This document shows positions 18,010 to 26,516 of a stretch of DNA of 64,000 nucleotides, in pieces. The stretch comes from Actinomycetes bacterium. Lineage in GTDB: Bacteria; Actinomycetota; Actinomycetes; Propionibacteriales; Propionibacteriaceae. Below the pieces are notes generated by a model. The model saw only the letters and a program-made list of their open reading frames with translations, ran no database searches and was not told the DNA's origin. Position 1 is the stretch's first letter; each line of letters begins with the position of its first letter. The stretch covers positions 319,005 through 383,004 of the forward strand of contig JAEXAS010000009.1 in NCBI GenBank assembly GCA_023458095.1, given 5' to 3'. Position numbers and translations under genes: made by a program.

Positions 18010-18021
18010 TTGCTCAGCCTA
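18010..18021 (-). promoter_or_regulatory. Leaderless-type promoter of the PAC2 gene
   Basis: On the minus strand TAGGCT (18021-18016) is followed by 6 nt and then the GTG at 18009. The remaining spacer to the hrpA stop (18022-18126) holds an imperfect GC hairpin at 18022-18045 and no gene. Confidence 0.5.
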
Positions 18022-18126
18022 CCCCGACGTCTTGGACGTCCGGGGAACCGCACGGGGATCCACCGCAGAATCACCCAGCAATTCGAGCACCTGCTCCCGC
18101 GCCCTTGTGCGGGCCCGCCGGGTCGA

Positions 18127-21100
18127 TCAGCGCGCCAGTGCCGCCATCGCCGCGCGCACCCGCTTGGCTGAGATGGGCACCGCAGTGCCCAACTGCTGGG
18201 CGAACAGGCTGACCCTGAGTTCCTCCAGCAGCCAGCCGATGTCGGCTACCGGTGCGGGCAACGGCCCGGCCGGATAGCGATCACACACCGCGGCGTATTC
18301 GGCCTCCAACTCGCCCATCAACTCCAGGTTCGTCTGCTCGCGTCCAGGTTGGGATCGACATGTCTCCAGCCGCCGGACTACCGCGGCCAAGTACACCGGG
18401 AGCCGCCGCCAGGCGCGAGCCGGGGTGGCCGCCACAAAGCCGGGAAAGACCAGATTGGCCACCTGTTCGCGGACGTCGGCCGCGGTTGCCGGCGCAGCGG
18501 TGTCGAGCATCTGCGTGATCTGCCCGGCCAGCGCCAAAACCTGCCCGGCACTGAGCACCGACTGTTGCAGGGTCTCAGCAGCCCGAGCGCGCACCCGGTT
18601 GGCCAGATCAGCGAACGCCTCCTCGGTACGCACCTGCCAGGGATCGACAAGCTCAGCCACCAGGTGCCCACTCACCTGCAAGCGAGCATCGGCCAACAGC
18701 GCCGGCACGCTGGGATAGGGAGAGGTGCCCAAGGCCAGCTTGGTTGCATTGCTCATCCGGGCCACCACCGACTTGGTCGGATCGACGGTGGTCAGCACGA
18801 TCAAGCGCCGGATGCCAGCAGCATGGGCTCGGTGTGCAGCATCGGGATCGGCGAAGACCTCTACAGCGACGGTGTCCACGCGGTCCACCAAGGCGGGGTA
18901 ACCCGGCATGGGCTCAAAGATCTGGGTGGGAAGCTCGCCGAATTCCCAGGTCGCGGCGCCCGGGTGCACCAGTCCGCGTGCGGCCCGGTTCAGGCTACGG
19001 TCGATCTGCGGGGTGAGGCGTATCACCAGCTCGGGCAGATCGTCGGCCACCGCGACCCCCTCAGCGCTGGTCACCGCGAATCGCAGCCGAAGGTGGGCCG
19101 GCAGCGCCGCGGGGCGCCAGTGGTCTTCGCTCACCACGACCCCGCGCACTGCGGCGATGGCCCGGGTCAGACCCTGGCACAGCGACTCCCCCGCCACGGG
19201 CGGCTGGCCGGCTAACCAGTCCAGCGCTTCTCGAGCCGTGTCGGTCGCCGGCACCAACTGAGTACGCACCGCCTTGGGCAAGCCACGTATCAGTTCAGTG
19301 GCGGTCTCCAGTCGCAGTCCTGGTACCTGCCAGGTGAACTGTTCGGGCTCCAGGCTGGTCAGGAGCGCCATCGGGATCTGGACGGTCACGCCGTCGTTGG
19401 GATTGCCCGGCTCGAAGACATAGTCCAACTCCACCTCACCCACCGGCGTCGCCCAGTGACTCGGAAAGGCTCCCGGATCAAGGTCCAGGCCCGGTTCGAC
19501 CAGGTCGTCCACATGGAGGTCGAGCAGCGCGGGTTGGTCATGACGGGCCCGCTTCCACCAGCGGTCGAAGTGGGCCACGCTCACCACTTCGGGCGGGATC
19601 CGGGCATCGTAGAAGGCGGCGATCGTTGCATCGTCGACGAGAAGGTCACTGCGTCGGCGCCGTTCCACCAGGGCCTCGGCCTCGGCACGGACCGCTTGAT
19701 TGCGGCCCCAGAAATGATGCCGAGTGCGCCACTGCCCCTCCACGAGGGCGGACATGATGAACACCTCGCGGGCGGCCACCGGGTCGATGCGGGCGTAGCT
19801 GACCCTGCGCTGGGCCACGATGGGCACACCGAGCAGGGTAAGACGCTCATCGGCGACGCACTGGCCGCCGCGAGCCGACCAGCGCGGCTCGGAATAGTGC
19901 CGCTTGATCAGGTGGCTGCCGACCTGTTCCACCTGGTCAGCCGTGATAGGCGCGACCGTCCTAGCCCACAGCCGACTGGTCTCGACCAGTTCGACGGCCA
20001 TCACCAATTCCGCACGGGTTCGTGCCGCCGACGAGCCGGGATTGATGGCGAAACGGGCCCCGCGAGCACCCAGATACTGAGCCGGGCCTCGGCCCCGTCC
20101 CGGGTTGCCCTTGCCGGGATTGCCCCTGCCCACGCTGGACTGGTCCAGCAGGCCGATATGGGAGAGCAGACCCGCCAGTACCGCGGTGTGCACCGCATCC
20201 AGATCGGCGGGGGCATCATTGCGGCGAAGGCCCAATTCGGTGCAGGCCTCTTTGAGCTGAGTATGCAGATCCTGCCATTCACGCACCCTCAGGAAGTGCA
20301 GATACTCCTGGCGGCACATCCGGCGAAAGCCGTTTCCGGACAACTGCTTGCGTTGCTCGCGCAGGTAGTTCCACAGCCGCAGCAGCGCTGCAATATCGGA
20401 GCCGTCGGCGGTGGCCTCGGTATCAGCCCCCAGGGGGGCCCAGAATCTCCGATGCGCAGCGTCGGCGGCGGCCTGGGCTTCGGCAGGTCGCTCCCGCACA
20501 TCGGGGATGGCGATGCCGGCCACGATCGGCAGCACCTCGCGCAGGCAGCCGAGGCGTTCGGCCTCCAGCAGCATCCGACCCAATCGGGGATCAACCGGCA
20601 GGCGCGCCAGGCGGCGTCCGATCGGAGTCAGGGCCACGGCCTGCTTGCGGCCCCCTCGAATCGCGCCCAGTTCTTCCAGGAGACGCAGCCCGTCGTTGAT
20701 CTGCCCGGTGTCGGGAGGCTCAACGAAGGGAAAGTCACTGATCGATCCCAGTCCGGCGGCGGCCATCTGCAAGATCACCGAGGCCAGATTGGTTCGCAGG
20801 ATCTCCGGCTGAGTGAACTGCGGACGCGCCGCGAAGTCCTCCTCGCTGTACAACCGCACGCAGATGCCGGGCCCGAGGCGTCCACAGCGACCGGCGCGCT
20901 GGTTGGCCGAGGCCTGCGAGATCGCCTCAATCGGCAGCCGCTGTACCTTGGTGCGCGCCGAGTATCGAGAGATGCGCGCAAAGCCGGGATCGATCACGTA
21001 ACGGATGCCAGGAACCGTCAGCGAGGTCTCGGCGACGTTGGTCGCCAGCACGATGCGCCGGCCTTGATGAGCGCTGAATACCCGGTGCTGCTCGGCGGCA

Positions 21101-21879
21101 GACAACCGGGCGTACAGCGGCAGCACTTCGGTGAAACGCAGGTCCATGGCGTTGATCGCCTCCGCGGCGTCCCGAATCTCGCGCTCGCCGGAGCAGAACA
21201 CCAAGATGTCGCCATCCCGGGCGCCCAACTCGGTGATCGCAGCGCAGATGGCGTCAACCTGGTCGCGGTCGCGATGGGCCTCGTCCACTACGGGGCGGTA
21301 CCACACGTCGACCGGATAGCCGCGCCCGGAGACCTCCACCACCGGCGCATCGTCGAAATGCTCGGCGAAGCGTGCGGTGTCGATCGTGGCCGAGGTGATG
21401 ATCACCTTCAGGTCCGGACGGCGCGGCAAGAGTTGCTTGAGGTAGCCCAGGAGAAAGTCGATGTTCAGACTGCGCTCGTGCGCCTCGTCGATGATCAGGG
21501 TGTCGTAGCGGCGCAGGTCGCGGTCGTGGGAGATCTCGGCGAGCAGGATGCCGTCGGTCATCACCTTGATCCGGGTTGCCTGACTATGTTTGCGGGCGAA
21601 GCGCACCTGAAAGCCCACCGTCTGCCCCAGCGACTCCCCCAACTCCTCGGCGATGCGCGCGGCCAGGCTGCGCGCGGCGATGCGGCGGGGCTGGGTGTGT
21701 CCGATGTGCTCGCGCCCGGCCAACAGGCAGATCTTGGGCAGTTGGGTGGTCTTTCCCGATCCGGTTTCGCCGGCGACCACCAGCACCTGGTGGCGGCTGA
21801 GGGCTTCGCTCAGCTCTTCGACGTGCGCGGTGATCGGCAGCGCCTCATCGAAGGTGATGGTCGGGAGATCCTCGGACAT
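18127..21879 (-). CDS. hrpA: ATP-dependent RNA helicase HrpA (DEAH/RHA family)
   Basis: A 1250-aa superfamily 2 helicase, close to E. coli HrpA in length (about 1300). Walker A GETGSGKTTQ is at 37-46, DEAH at 131-134, then the TSATI motif and the motif VI region QRAGRCGRLG, followed by HA2/OB regions and the long C-terminal DUF3418 region typical of HrpA. It may unwind structured mRNA or rescue stalled ribosomes as described for HrpA. ATG 21879 is preceded by TAGGCT with a 9-nt spacer, implying a leader of only a few nucleotides. It is separated from the upstream stress-protein gene by a tandem-repeat spacer. Confidence 0.93.
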   Translation of the reverse strand: MSEDLPTITFDEALPITAHVEELSEALSRHQVLVVAGETGSGKTTQLPKICLLAGREHIGHTQPRRIAARSLAARIAEELGESLGQTVGFQVRFARKHSQATRIKVMTDGILLAEISHDRDLRRYDTLIIDEAHERSLNIDFLLGYLKQLLPRRPDLKVIITSATIDTARFAEHFDDAPVVEVSGRGYPVDVWYRPVVDEAHRDRDQVDAICAAITELGARDGDILVFCSGEREIRDAAEAINAMDLRFTEVLPLYARLSAAEQHRVFSAHQGRRIVLATNVAETSLTVPGIRYVIDPGFARISRYSARTKVQRLPIEAISQASANQRAGRCGRLGPGICVRLYSEEDFAARPQFTQPEILRTNLASVILQMAAAGLGSISDFPFVEPPDTGQINDGLRLLEELGAIRGGRKQAVALTPIGRRLARLPVDPRLGRMLLEAERLGCLREVLPIVAGIAIPDVRERPAEAQAAADAAHRRFWAPLGADTEATADGSDIAALLRLWNYLREQRKQLSGNGFRRMCRQEYLHFLRVREWQDLHTQLKEACTELGLRRNDAPADLDAVHTAVLAGLLSHIGLLDQSSVGRGNPGKGNPGRGRGPAQYLGARGARFAINPGSSAARTRAELVMAVELVETSRLWARTVAPITADQVEQVGSHLIKRHYSEPRWSARGGQCVADERLTLLGVPIVAQRRVSYARIDPVAAREVFIMSALVEGQWRTRHHFWGRNQAVRAEAEALVERRRRSDLLVDDATIAAFYDARIPPEVVSVAHFDRWWKRARHDQPALLDLHVDDLVEPGLDLDPGAFPSHWATPVGEVELDYVFEPGNPNDGVTVQIPMALLTSLEPEQFTWQVPGLRLETATELIRGLPKAVRTQLVPATDTAREALDWLAGQPPVAGESLCQGLTRAIAAVRGVVVSEDHWRPAALPAHLRLRFAVTSAEGVAVADDLPELVIRLTPQIDRSLNRAARGLVHPGAATWEFGELPTQIFEPMPGYPALVDRVDTVAVEVFADPDAAHRAHAAGIRRLIVLTTVDPTKSVVARMSNATKLALGTSPYPSVPALLADARLQVSGHLVAELVDPWQVRTEEAFADLANRVRARAAETLQQSVLSAGQVLALAGQITQMLDTAAPATAADVREQVANLVFPGFVAATPARAWRRLPVYLAAVVRRLETCRSQPGREQTNLELMGELEAEYAAVCDRYPAGPLPAPVADIGWLLEELRVSLFAQQLGTAVPISAKRVRAAMAALAR

Positions 21880-21900
21880 AGCCGAGTCAGCCTACTCGCC

Positions 21901-22053
21901 CTTCGACAAGCTCAGGGAACGGCGCTGGAGAAGCCTGGGGAACGGTGCCGGAAAAGCCTGCGGAACGGCGCTGGAAAGTCTGGGCAGCGGTGGTCGACAG
22001 AGCCAGCCAGCGGTAGTCGACAGGCTCAGGAACCGTGACTGTCTCAGGAACCG
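21901..22053. repeat. Degenerate ~22-23-bp tandem repeat array
   Basis: Six to seven degenerate units ending in GGAACGG or CAGCGG: 21901-21922, 21923-21945, 21946-21968, 21969-21990, 21991-22013, 22014-22035, then a shorter 18-bp copy at 22036-22053. The last copies run into the 3' end of the stress-protein gene. The outer units carry TTCGACAAGCTCAGG and GTCGACAGGCTCAGG. Confidence 0.7.
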
Positions 22054-22943
22054 TGACTGTCGCGGGGGCGGATGACGCCGATCGGGCAGCGACCGTGGGT
22101 AAGCACTCCGCGGATCAGGCCGCCGACTGAGTAGGTAGGGAAGGAGGCGTGTACCTCCAGCATCAGCAAGTCGAGTTCATCGCTGCGGGCGACCAGCACG
22201 TCCACCGGATTGCCATAGTCCACCTCGAGCTCAACCTCGGCCTCGGGGTAGTCCTCGGTGATCTCCGAGATCATCTCGGCCATGCGCTCCCGGGTGACCG
22301 CGATGGCGGCCTCCTTCTGTTCATCGGTGGGATCGCCCCCGGTGAACCAGCGGCCCTGGGGGGACCGGAACACGCTGATCACCACGACTTTCCCGCCGAA
22401 CTGGATGGACTCCTGCAGGGCCCATTCCAAGGCGACCGCGCCTCGCGCGGAGGTGTCCACCGCGACACCGATCACACCGGTGCGGGCTTCATGCGGGGTG
22501 TCGATGGCTGAGACCACGATCACCGGGCAATGGGCGGCGCCCACCACGCCCACCGAGGTCGAGCCAACGAACAGTCGCTCGCCGGGTTCGGTCGCGCGCC
22601 GTCCGACCACCACCAGGGACGCCTGGTGACTCATGCGAGTCAAGGCAGCCGCGGGATTGCCCAAGACAACCTCCGTGCGCACCCGGTTGCGGGGTAGACC
22701 GGCGGTCACGGCGTCTTCCACGCCCCGGGCCAGCATCTCGGCAGCATTGAGCTTGATCTCTTCGGGATCGAAGACCACGCCCCAGGCGCTGTTCAACACG
22801 GTGTCGTCGACCGCGTGCACGACCACCAGTTCGGCTTCGCGGGCTCGAGCCTCCGCGATTCCCAACTCCAAAGCCCGAAAAGCATCGTCAGAGCCATCAA
22901 ATCCGACCAGAACGCGCGCCGGACCGTCATAGGGCTGCAGCAT
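22044..22943 (-). CDS. Tandem-domain universal stress protein
   Basis: A 299-aa protein of two UspA domains. Domain 1 has VLVGFDGSDDA and an ATP-type loop GRRATEPGERLFVGSTS, in which the second glycine of G-2X-G-9X-G(S/T) is Ala. Domain 2 (from about residue 155) starts GVIGVAVDTSARG but its loop (HASFPTYSVGGLIRG) lacks the nucleotide-binding pattern. ATG 22943 has a GGGAGG ribosome-binding site and overlaps the stop of the PPOX gene by one base. The C-terminal codons are part of the tandem repeat. Function is probably stress-related binding of ATP by one domain only. Confidence 0.87.
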   Translation of the reverse strand: MLQPYDGPARVLVGFDGSDDAFRALELGIAEARAREAELVVVHAVDDTVLNSAWGVVFDPEEIKLNAAEMLARGVEDAVTAGLPRNRVRTEVVLGNPAAALTRMSHQASLVVVGRRATEPGERLFVGSTSVGVVGAAHCPVIVVSAIDTPHEARTGVIGVAVDTSARGAVALEWALQESIQFGGKVVVISVFRSPQGRWFTGGDPTDEQKEAAIAVTRERMAEMISEITEDYPEAEVELEVDYGNPVDVLVARSDELDLLMLEVHASFPTYSVGGLIRGVLTHGRCPIGVIRPRDSHGS

Positions 22944-23356
22944 CACAAACCTCCCGAGGTCATGGCCGACACCGCCCGGCCGGAATACTGCGTGGGTTCG
23001 ATGACAACCACCAACGGATGATCGCCCGGCGCCCAAGGCTCCGGAAGCGCCACACCGGCCGGCGGCTCATCCAGGTAGCCGACGGCGCGTCCGCGGACCT
23101 GCACACTCCAGCCCGTGGCCGTGTCCTCGTCGATGTCATCGATTTCGAAGGTCACCTCCACCGGCCCGGCGAACTCGCCCATGATCGTGTCCGGACGGGT
23201 CCGGAACGCGATCAGGTCACCGCTGACCCGATAGGTCACCGGCAGGATCTGCAAGCCAACGCCAGAGTTCCAACCGACCCGTCCGACTCCGCGGGCGCGC
23301 ACCAGTTGGCGACACTCGTCGCTGGACAAGCGGGTGAAGTGGCCGTCGTAGTTCAT
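22943..23356 (-). CDS. Pyridoxamine 5'-phosphate oxidase-family (flavin/F420 split-barrel) protein
   Basis: A 137-aa split-barrel protein of the type often found beside universal stress proteins. Visible features: the N-terminal LSSDECRQLVRARGVGRVGW, the central ILPVTYRVSGDLIAFRT strand pair, and WSVQVRGRAVGYLDE. Members bind FMN, F420 or heme; which one is not decidable here. ATG 23356 gives the usual family length; a TTG at 23407 would add 17 residues. It is translationally coupled to the universal stress protein gene (TGATG). Confidence 0.83.
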   Translation of the reverse strand: MNYDGHFTRLSSDECRQLVRARGVGRVGWNSGVGLQILPVTYRVSGDLIAFRTRPDTIMGEFAGPVEVTFEIDDIDEDTATGWSVQVRGRAVGYLDEPPAGVALPEPWAPGDHPLVVVIEPTQYSGRAVSAMTSGGL

Positions 23357-23423
23357 TGCGCCGAAATGGTACCGTCCGCAGACCCAAAAAGGATGTTTCT
23401 CCCGCAATCCGGGGGCGCCATGA

Positions 23424-24356
23424 TCACCGCAGCCAGGTGGAGGCAGCGATAATCACCGGCACCGAAGCCATTGTCGAGATGAAGATTGCATCCCGAGAGA
23501 GCCGATAACCCACCCGGTAGCGGCTGGCGATCACGAAGATGTTCTGGGCCGTGGGCAGCGCCGCGATCACCGTCACGGCCAGCACCTGATCTTGGGGCAG
23601 CCCCAGCCAGCGGGCCAGGCCGAACGCCACGGCTGGCTGAACCAGCACCTTCAAGATCGTGACCAGCATCAACTCCGGGGCATGCGGGCCCCGCCCGGGC
23701 AGGGGATCCAGCCGCAACGAGATGCCGAAGGCGAGCAGCATCGCCGGAACTGTGATCGCACCGAGCATGACGGTCGGATCCCACAGCCACTGCGGCACCG
23801 GCCAATGGAACACATTCACCACGAGTCCCGCCACGGTGCCGACCGTCAGCGGATTTCGAACGGGCAAGCTCAGGTAATACCGCCAAGTGTGATCGGTCCG
23901 GCCACCTCCGATGGCCGTGGCGTCCAACAGCGCCAACGCCGTCGGCTGCAGGATCGCGATCTGGATGAGCAGGATCGGCGCCATCCAGGTCATGTCGCCC
24001 AACACATAGGCAGCAATCGGCAGCCCCAGATTGCCGGCATTGGTGTAGCCCGAACACAAGGCGCCGATCACCTTCTCCGGCACCGAACGCCGACCCAGCC
24101 ACACCCGAGCCGCGGCCAGATAGGCCACCAGCACGACGACGATGGCTGCGGCCGAGACCACCACGGTCGTGCTGAACAGATGCTTCAGATCAGCCCGGGC
24201 AACCAAGGTGAACAGCAGCGCAGGAGCAGCGACCAGGAACGCGGTTCGGGACAGAACGCGTCGGGCATTGTGGTTGAGCACTCGAAAATGGGCGGCCAGC
24301 CAGCCGACGAACACAATGACAGCGATGGCGAGGTATCCGCTCAGCGCCGCTTGCAT
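23424..24356 (-). CDS. AEC-family (auxin efflux carrier-like) transporter
   Basis: A 310-aa integral membrane protein with about ten hydrophobic segments in two repeats of five. The first half has the conserved GYTNAGNLGLPIA motif and the second half has LPTAQNIFVIASRY; both belong to the AEC family, which exports or imports organic acids (malate, malonate) or related anions. Substrate is unknown. ATG 24356 has no ribosome-binding site but has TACGCT 6 nt upstream. It is divergent from the acyltransferase gene. Confidence 0.87.
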   Translation of the reverse strand: MQAALSGYLAIAVIVFVGWLAAHFRVLNHNARRVLSRTAFLVAAPALLFTLVARADLKHLFSTTVVVSAAAIVVVLVAYLAAARVWLGRRSVPEKVIGALCSGYTNAGNLGLPIAAYVLGDMTWMAPILLIQIAILQPTALALLDATAIGGGRTDHTWRYYLSLPVRNPLTVGTVAGLVVNVFHWPVPQWLWDPTVMLGAITVPAMLLAFGISLRLDPLPGRGPHAPELMLVTILKVLVQPAVAFGLARWLGLPQDQVLAVTVIAALPTAQNIFVIASRYRVGYRLSRDAIFISTMASVPVIIAASTWLR

Positions 24357-24368
24357 CCGCTCAGCGTA
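24357..24368 (-). promoter_or_regulatory. Leaderless-type promoter of the AEC transporter gene
   Basis: On the minus strand TACGCT (24368-24363) is followed by 6 nt and then ATG 24356. Confidence 0.5.
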
Positions 24369-24433
24369 GACGGCTTCGCCTCACCGAAACCTGGGTGAAC
24401 GGACAGCGAACACCGACCCCCCGGTGAAAGTCG

Positions 24434-24445
24434 TACGATGTGCGG
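24434..24445 (+). promoter_or_regulatory. Leaderless-type promoter of the acyltransferase gene
   Basis: TACGAT (24434-24439) is followed by 6 nt and then GTG 24446, which favours this GTG over the in-frame GTG at 24440. Confidence 0.45.
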
Positions 24446-25702
24446 GTGCCACAGCGGAATCACCTGATCGATCTTGCTCGGGTCGGCTCCATGGTGATTG
24501 TGGTGGTCTTCCACACCTTGTTATGGCAGATCCTGTGGGTCGACGGCCGAATCCAGATCCAACCTTGGGCACCGGGGCCGGTGTGGTGGGCGATCAGTTG
24601 GATCTGCACCATCATTCCGGTCTTCTTCGTCGCCGCAGGTTATGCCAACGCCGTGGTCGTCGATACCTGGCGTGCCACCGGCGAGCGATATGCCGGGTTC
24701 CTTACATTGCGCGGCAGCAAACTCCTGGGGCCCATGACCCTGTTCGTGATCGTGTTCAGCGCGATCGGTACCGTGGCGGCCTGGCTGGGCTGGCCGGAAC
24801 AAGCCGCCCTCCTCAGTCGCCAATTCGCCCAACTTCTGTGGTTCCTGGTCACCTATCTGCTGCTGCTCGCCGGTGCACCGCTGGCGGTCTACCTCCACGA
24901 CCGCTGGGGCAGCTGGATCATGGTGCCGCTCCTGGTGGGGGTCATCGGCGTCGACCTTGCCGTCCGACTCACCGGCAACCTCGAGTTGCAGTGGATCAAT
25001 CTGCTCTTTGCCTGGCCGCTGGCCCATCAGTGGGGCATCGCCTACCACCGCGGGTGGTTCCGCGGCTGGTCGGTGCCAGCCCTTTTCGGTGCGCTCAGTG
25101 CCGGAGTCGTGGCCATCGCAGGGTTGGTCTTCGGACTCGGCTACCCCGCCGCAGCGGTGGCCTGGGCAGACATCCCCGTGGCCAACCTGCTGCCGCCCAC
25201 GTTGGCGATCGTGGTGCTGGGCTGGTGTCAGACGGTCGTAATGGCGCTGCTGGAGAAGGCCCAGGTAGCTGACCGACTGAGTGCACGTGCGGCGCGCTTC
25301 GTACGCATAGCCAACGCCTTGCTGTTGTCGGTCTATCTGTGGCATATCCCGCTGATCGTGGTGGTCGGCGCGATTCTGGCGGGGTTGACCACACTGTGGC
25401 CTGCTGCCGCCCCGTTCTTCCTCAATCCCCTGCTCCTGGTGGTGTTGGAGCTGGTTGCGGTCAGTGTGTTCGTGCCGCTCATCGCCCGCGTGGAGGTCCG
25501 GATGATCCCGACTCCGGGACCGGGATCGCCAGCAACTGTGCTCACTCTGCTCGGCTTCGCGGCCTTTGTGGTCGGAATCTGGGCGGTATGGCAGTTTGGC
25601 GCAGTGATGGCTCCGATTGATCCGGCCGGCACCATCGCTGTGATGACCTACCTGGTGGGAGCCGGTTTGCTGTGGCGTGCAACGACCCGAACCTCCGGTT
25701 AG
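24446..25702 (+). CDS. Acyltransferase-3 family membrane protein
   Basis: A 418-aa protein with about ten to eleven membrane segments. The start region RNHLIDLARVGSMVIVVVFHTLLW carries the family's Arg...Asp...Arg...His arrangement, so it belongs to the OafA/YrhL-like acyltransferases that move acyl groups onto surface polysaccharides, lipids or peptides. The acceptor is unknown. The next gene (VTT/DedA-like) begins 34 nt downstream, so the two membrane genes and the small gene after them may be co-expressed. Confidence 0.85.
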   Translation: MPQRNHLIDLARVGSMVIVVVFHTLLWQILWVDGRIQIQPWAPGPVWWAISWICTIIPVFFVAAGYANAVVVDTWRATGERYAGFLTLRGSKLLGPMTLFVIVFSAIGTVAAWLGWPEQAALLSRQFAQLLWFLVTYLLLLAGAPLAVYLHDRWGSWIMVPLLVGVIGVDLAVRLTGNLELQWINLLFAWPLAHQWGIAYHRGWFRGWSVPALFGALSAGVVAIAGLVFGLGYPAAAVAWADIPVANLLPPTLAIVVLGWCQTVVMALLEKAQVADRLSARAARFVRIANALLLSVYLWHIPLIVVVGAILAGLTTLWPAAAPFFLNPLLLVVLELVAVSVFVPLIARVEVRMIPTPGPGSPATVLTLLGFAAFVVGIWAVWQFGAVMAPIDPAGTIAVMTYLVGAGLLWRATTRTSG

Positions 25703-25736
25703 ACTGCCCTTCTCGGCGTCCCGGCTTGGAGGTCAG

Positions 25737-26240
25737 ATGGATCCGACACAGTGGGACGCACCCTTCCCGGTCGTCGTGGCCGCTCTCTTCGTCATCGTCA
25801 TGCTGCGCGCCAACGGGACCTTCTGGCTAGGCCGACTCAGCATCCTCGGATTGCGCCGATTCCGGCTCTCACGACTGCTCGAATCCCCGGGGTTCGTTCG
25901 CGCCAGCGAGCGCATCGACCGCTATGGAGCTCCAGTGGTCACCTTGTCCTTCCTCACCGTCGGTTTTCAGACTCTCGCCAACCTGGCCGCCGGGGCAACC
26001 GGCATGAAGCTGCGTCACTACCTGCCTGCGGTGGCCATCGGGGGCGTGTTCTGGGCGCTCATCTACGCCACGGTGGGCTTCGTCGGTGTCGAGCTCTTTG
26101 GGCGTCTGTACGCCTACTCCCCCAGCCTGGCGGTGAGCAGCGTGATCCTCATCGCGCTCCTGATCGCCGGCTATGTGGTGTGGCAATTCCGGCGGCGGGT
26201 GGACCAGCCCGCCAGCCCGGCTGTCGAGCCGTCGGCCTAA
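25737..26240 (+). CDS. VTT/DedA-like membrane protein
   Basis: A 167-aa protein with an N-terminal hydrophobic segment, an amphipathic stretch (FRLSRLLESPGFVRASERI), then the family core RYGAPVVTLSFLTVG with NLAAGATGMKLRHYLPA and two C-terminal helices. DedA-family proteins are linked to lipid carrier flipping and membrane homeostasis. ATG 25737 with TTGGAGG upstream is preferred to the in-frame codon at 25677, which lies inside the acyltransferase gene. The small following gene's -10 box overlaps this stop codon. Confidence 0.75.
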   Translation: MDPTQWDAPFPVVVAALFVIVMLRANGTFWLGRLSILGLRRFRLSRLLESPGFVRASERIDRYGAPVVTLSFLTVGFQTLANLAAGATGMKLRHYLPAVAIGGVFWALIYATVGFVGVELFGRLYAYSPSLAVSSVILIALLIAGYVVWQFRRRVDQPASPAVEPSA

Positions 26241-26249
26241 GATCAGCCC
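26238..26249 (+). promoter_or_regulatory. Leaderless-type promoter of a 70-aa gene
   Basis: TAAGAT (26238-26243), which includes the TAA stop of the VTT gene, is followed by 6 nt and then ATG 26250. Confidence 0.45.
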
Positions 26250-26462
26250 ATGGCCGAGATTCGCAAATTCGATCCGGACGCCGGCAACGCCATCGCCCAG
26301 GCTTTGCATGCCGCCATGGGCGAGCCGATCCGTCCCCGGGTGCCTGGCGGTGCTGAGTCGCAGACCGACGCCGTCGAAACCCCCGCCACCCCGCCGTCGG
26401 TGGTCACGGTACGGTTCACCACCCGCAGCGCACCGTCCGAGGACGACCCCACAGACGACTGA
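26250..26462 (+). CDS. Small protein of unknown function (70 aa)
   Basis: Not recognised. The first ~30 residues are mixed (MAEIRKFDPDAGNAIAQALH), then a proline/threonine-rich linker, a short hydrophobic-basic stretch VVTVRFTTRS and an acidic tail EDDPTDD. No membrane segment or cysteine is present. It lies 9 nt after the VTT gene, has a -10 box at the typical 6-nt leaderless distance, and ends in a hairpin, which together argue that it is real. No function can be proposed. Confidence 0.5.
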   Translation: MAEIRKFDPDAGNAIAQALHAAMGEPIRPRVPGGAESQTDAVETPATPPSVVTVRFTTRSAPSEDDPTDD

Positions 26463-26494
26463 TCCGGGGCCGACCTTTCGGTCAACCCCGGATC
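26461..26494. terminator. Hairpin between the 70-aa gene and nrdJ
   Basis: Outer 9-bp stem GATCCGGGG/CCCCGGATC (26461-26469 with 26486-26494) and an inner 4-bp stem GACC-TTTC-GGTC. It separates convergent genes and can act in both directions. Confidence 0.7.
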
Positions 26495-26516
26495 TTGGCG
26501 GATCACGGTCGCTTGA

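Noticed and set aside
19456..22038. Long plus-strand open frame (860 codons) opposite hrpA
   Set aside because: It mirrors the hrpA reading frame in GC-rich DNA, has a low-complexity Gly/Arg/Gln-rich product with no family signature, and no promoter or ribosome-binding site.
22944..23036. Longer start for the universal stress protein
   Set aside because: The extension overlaps the PPOX coding region; ATG 22943 has a strong GGGAGG site and the coupled TGATG arrangement.
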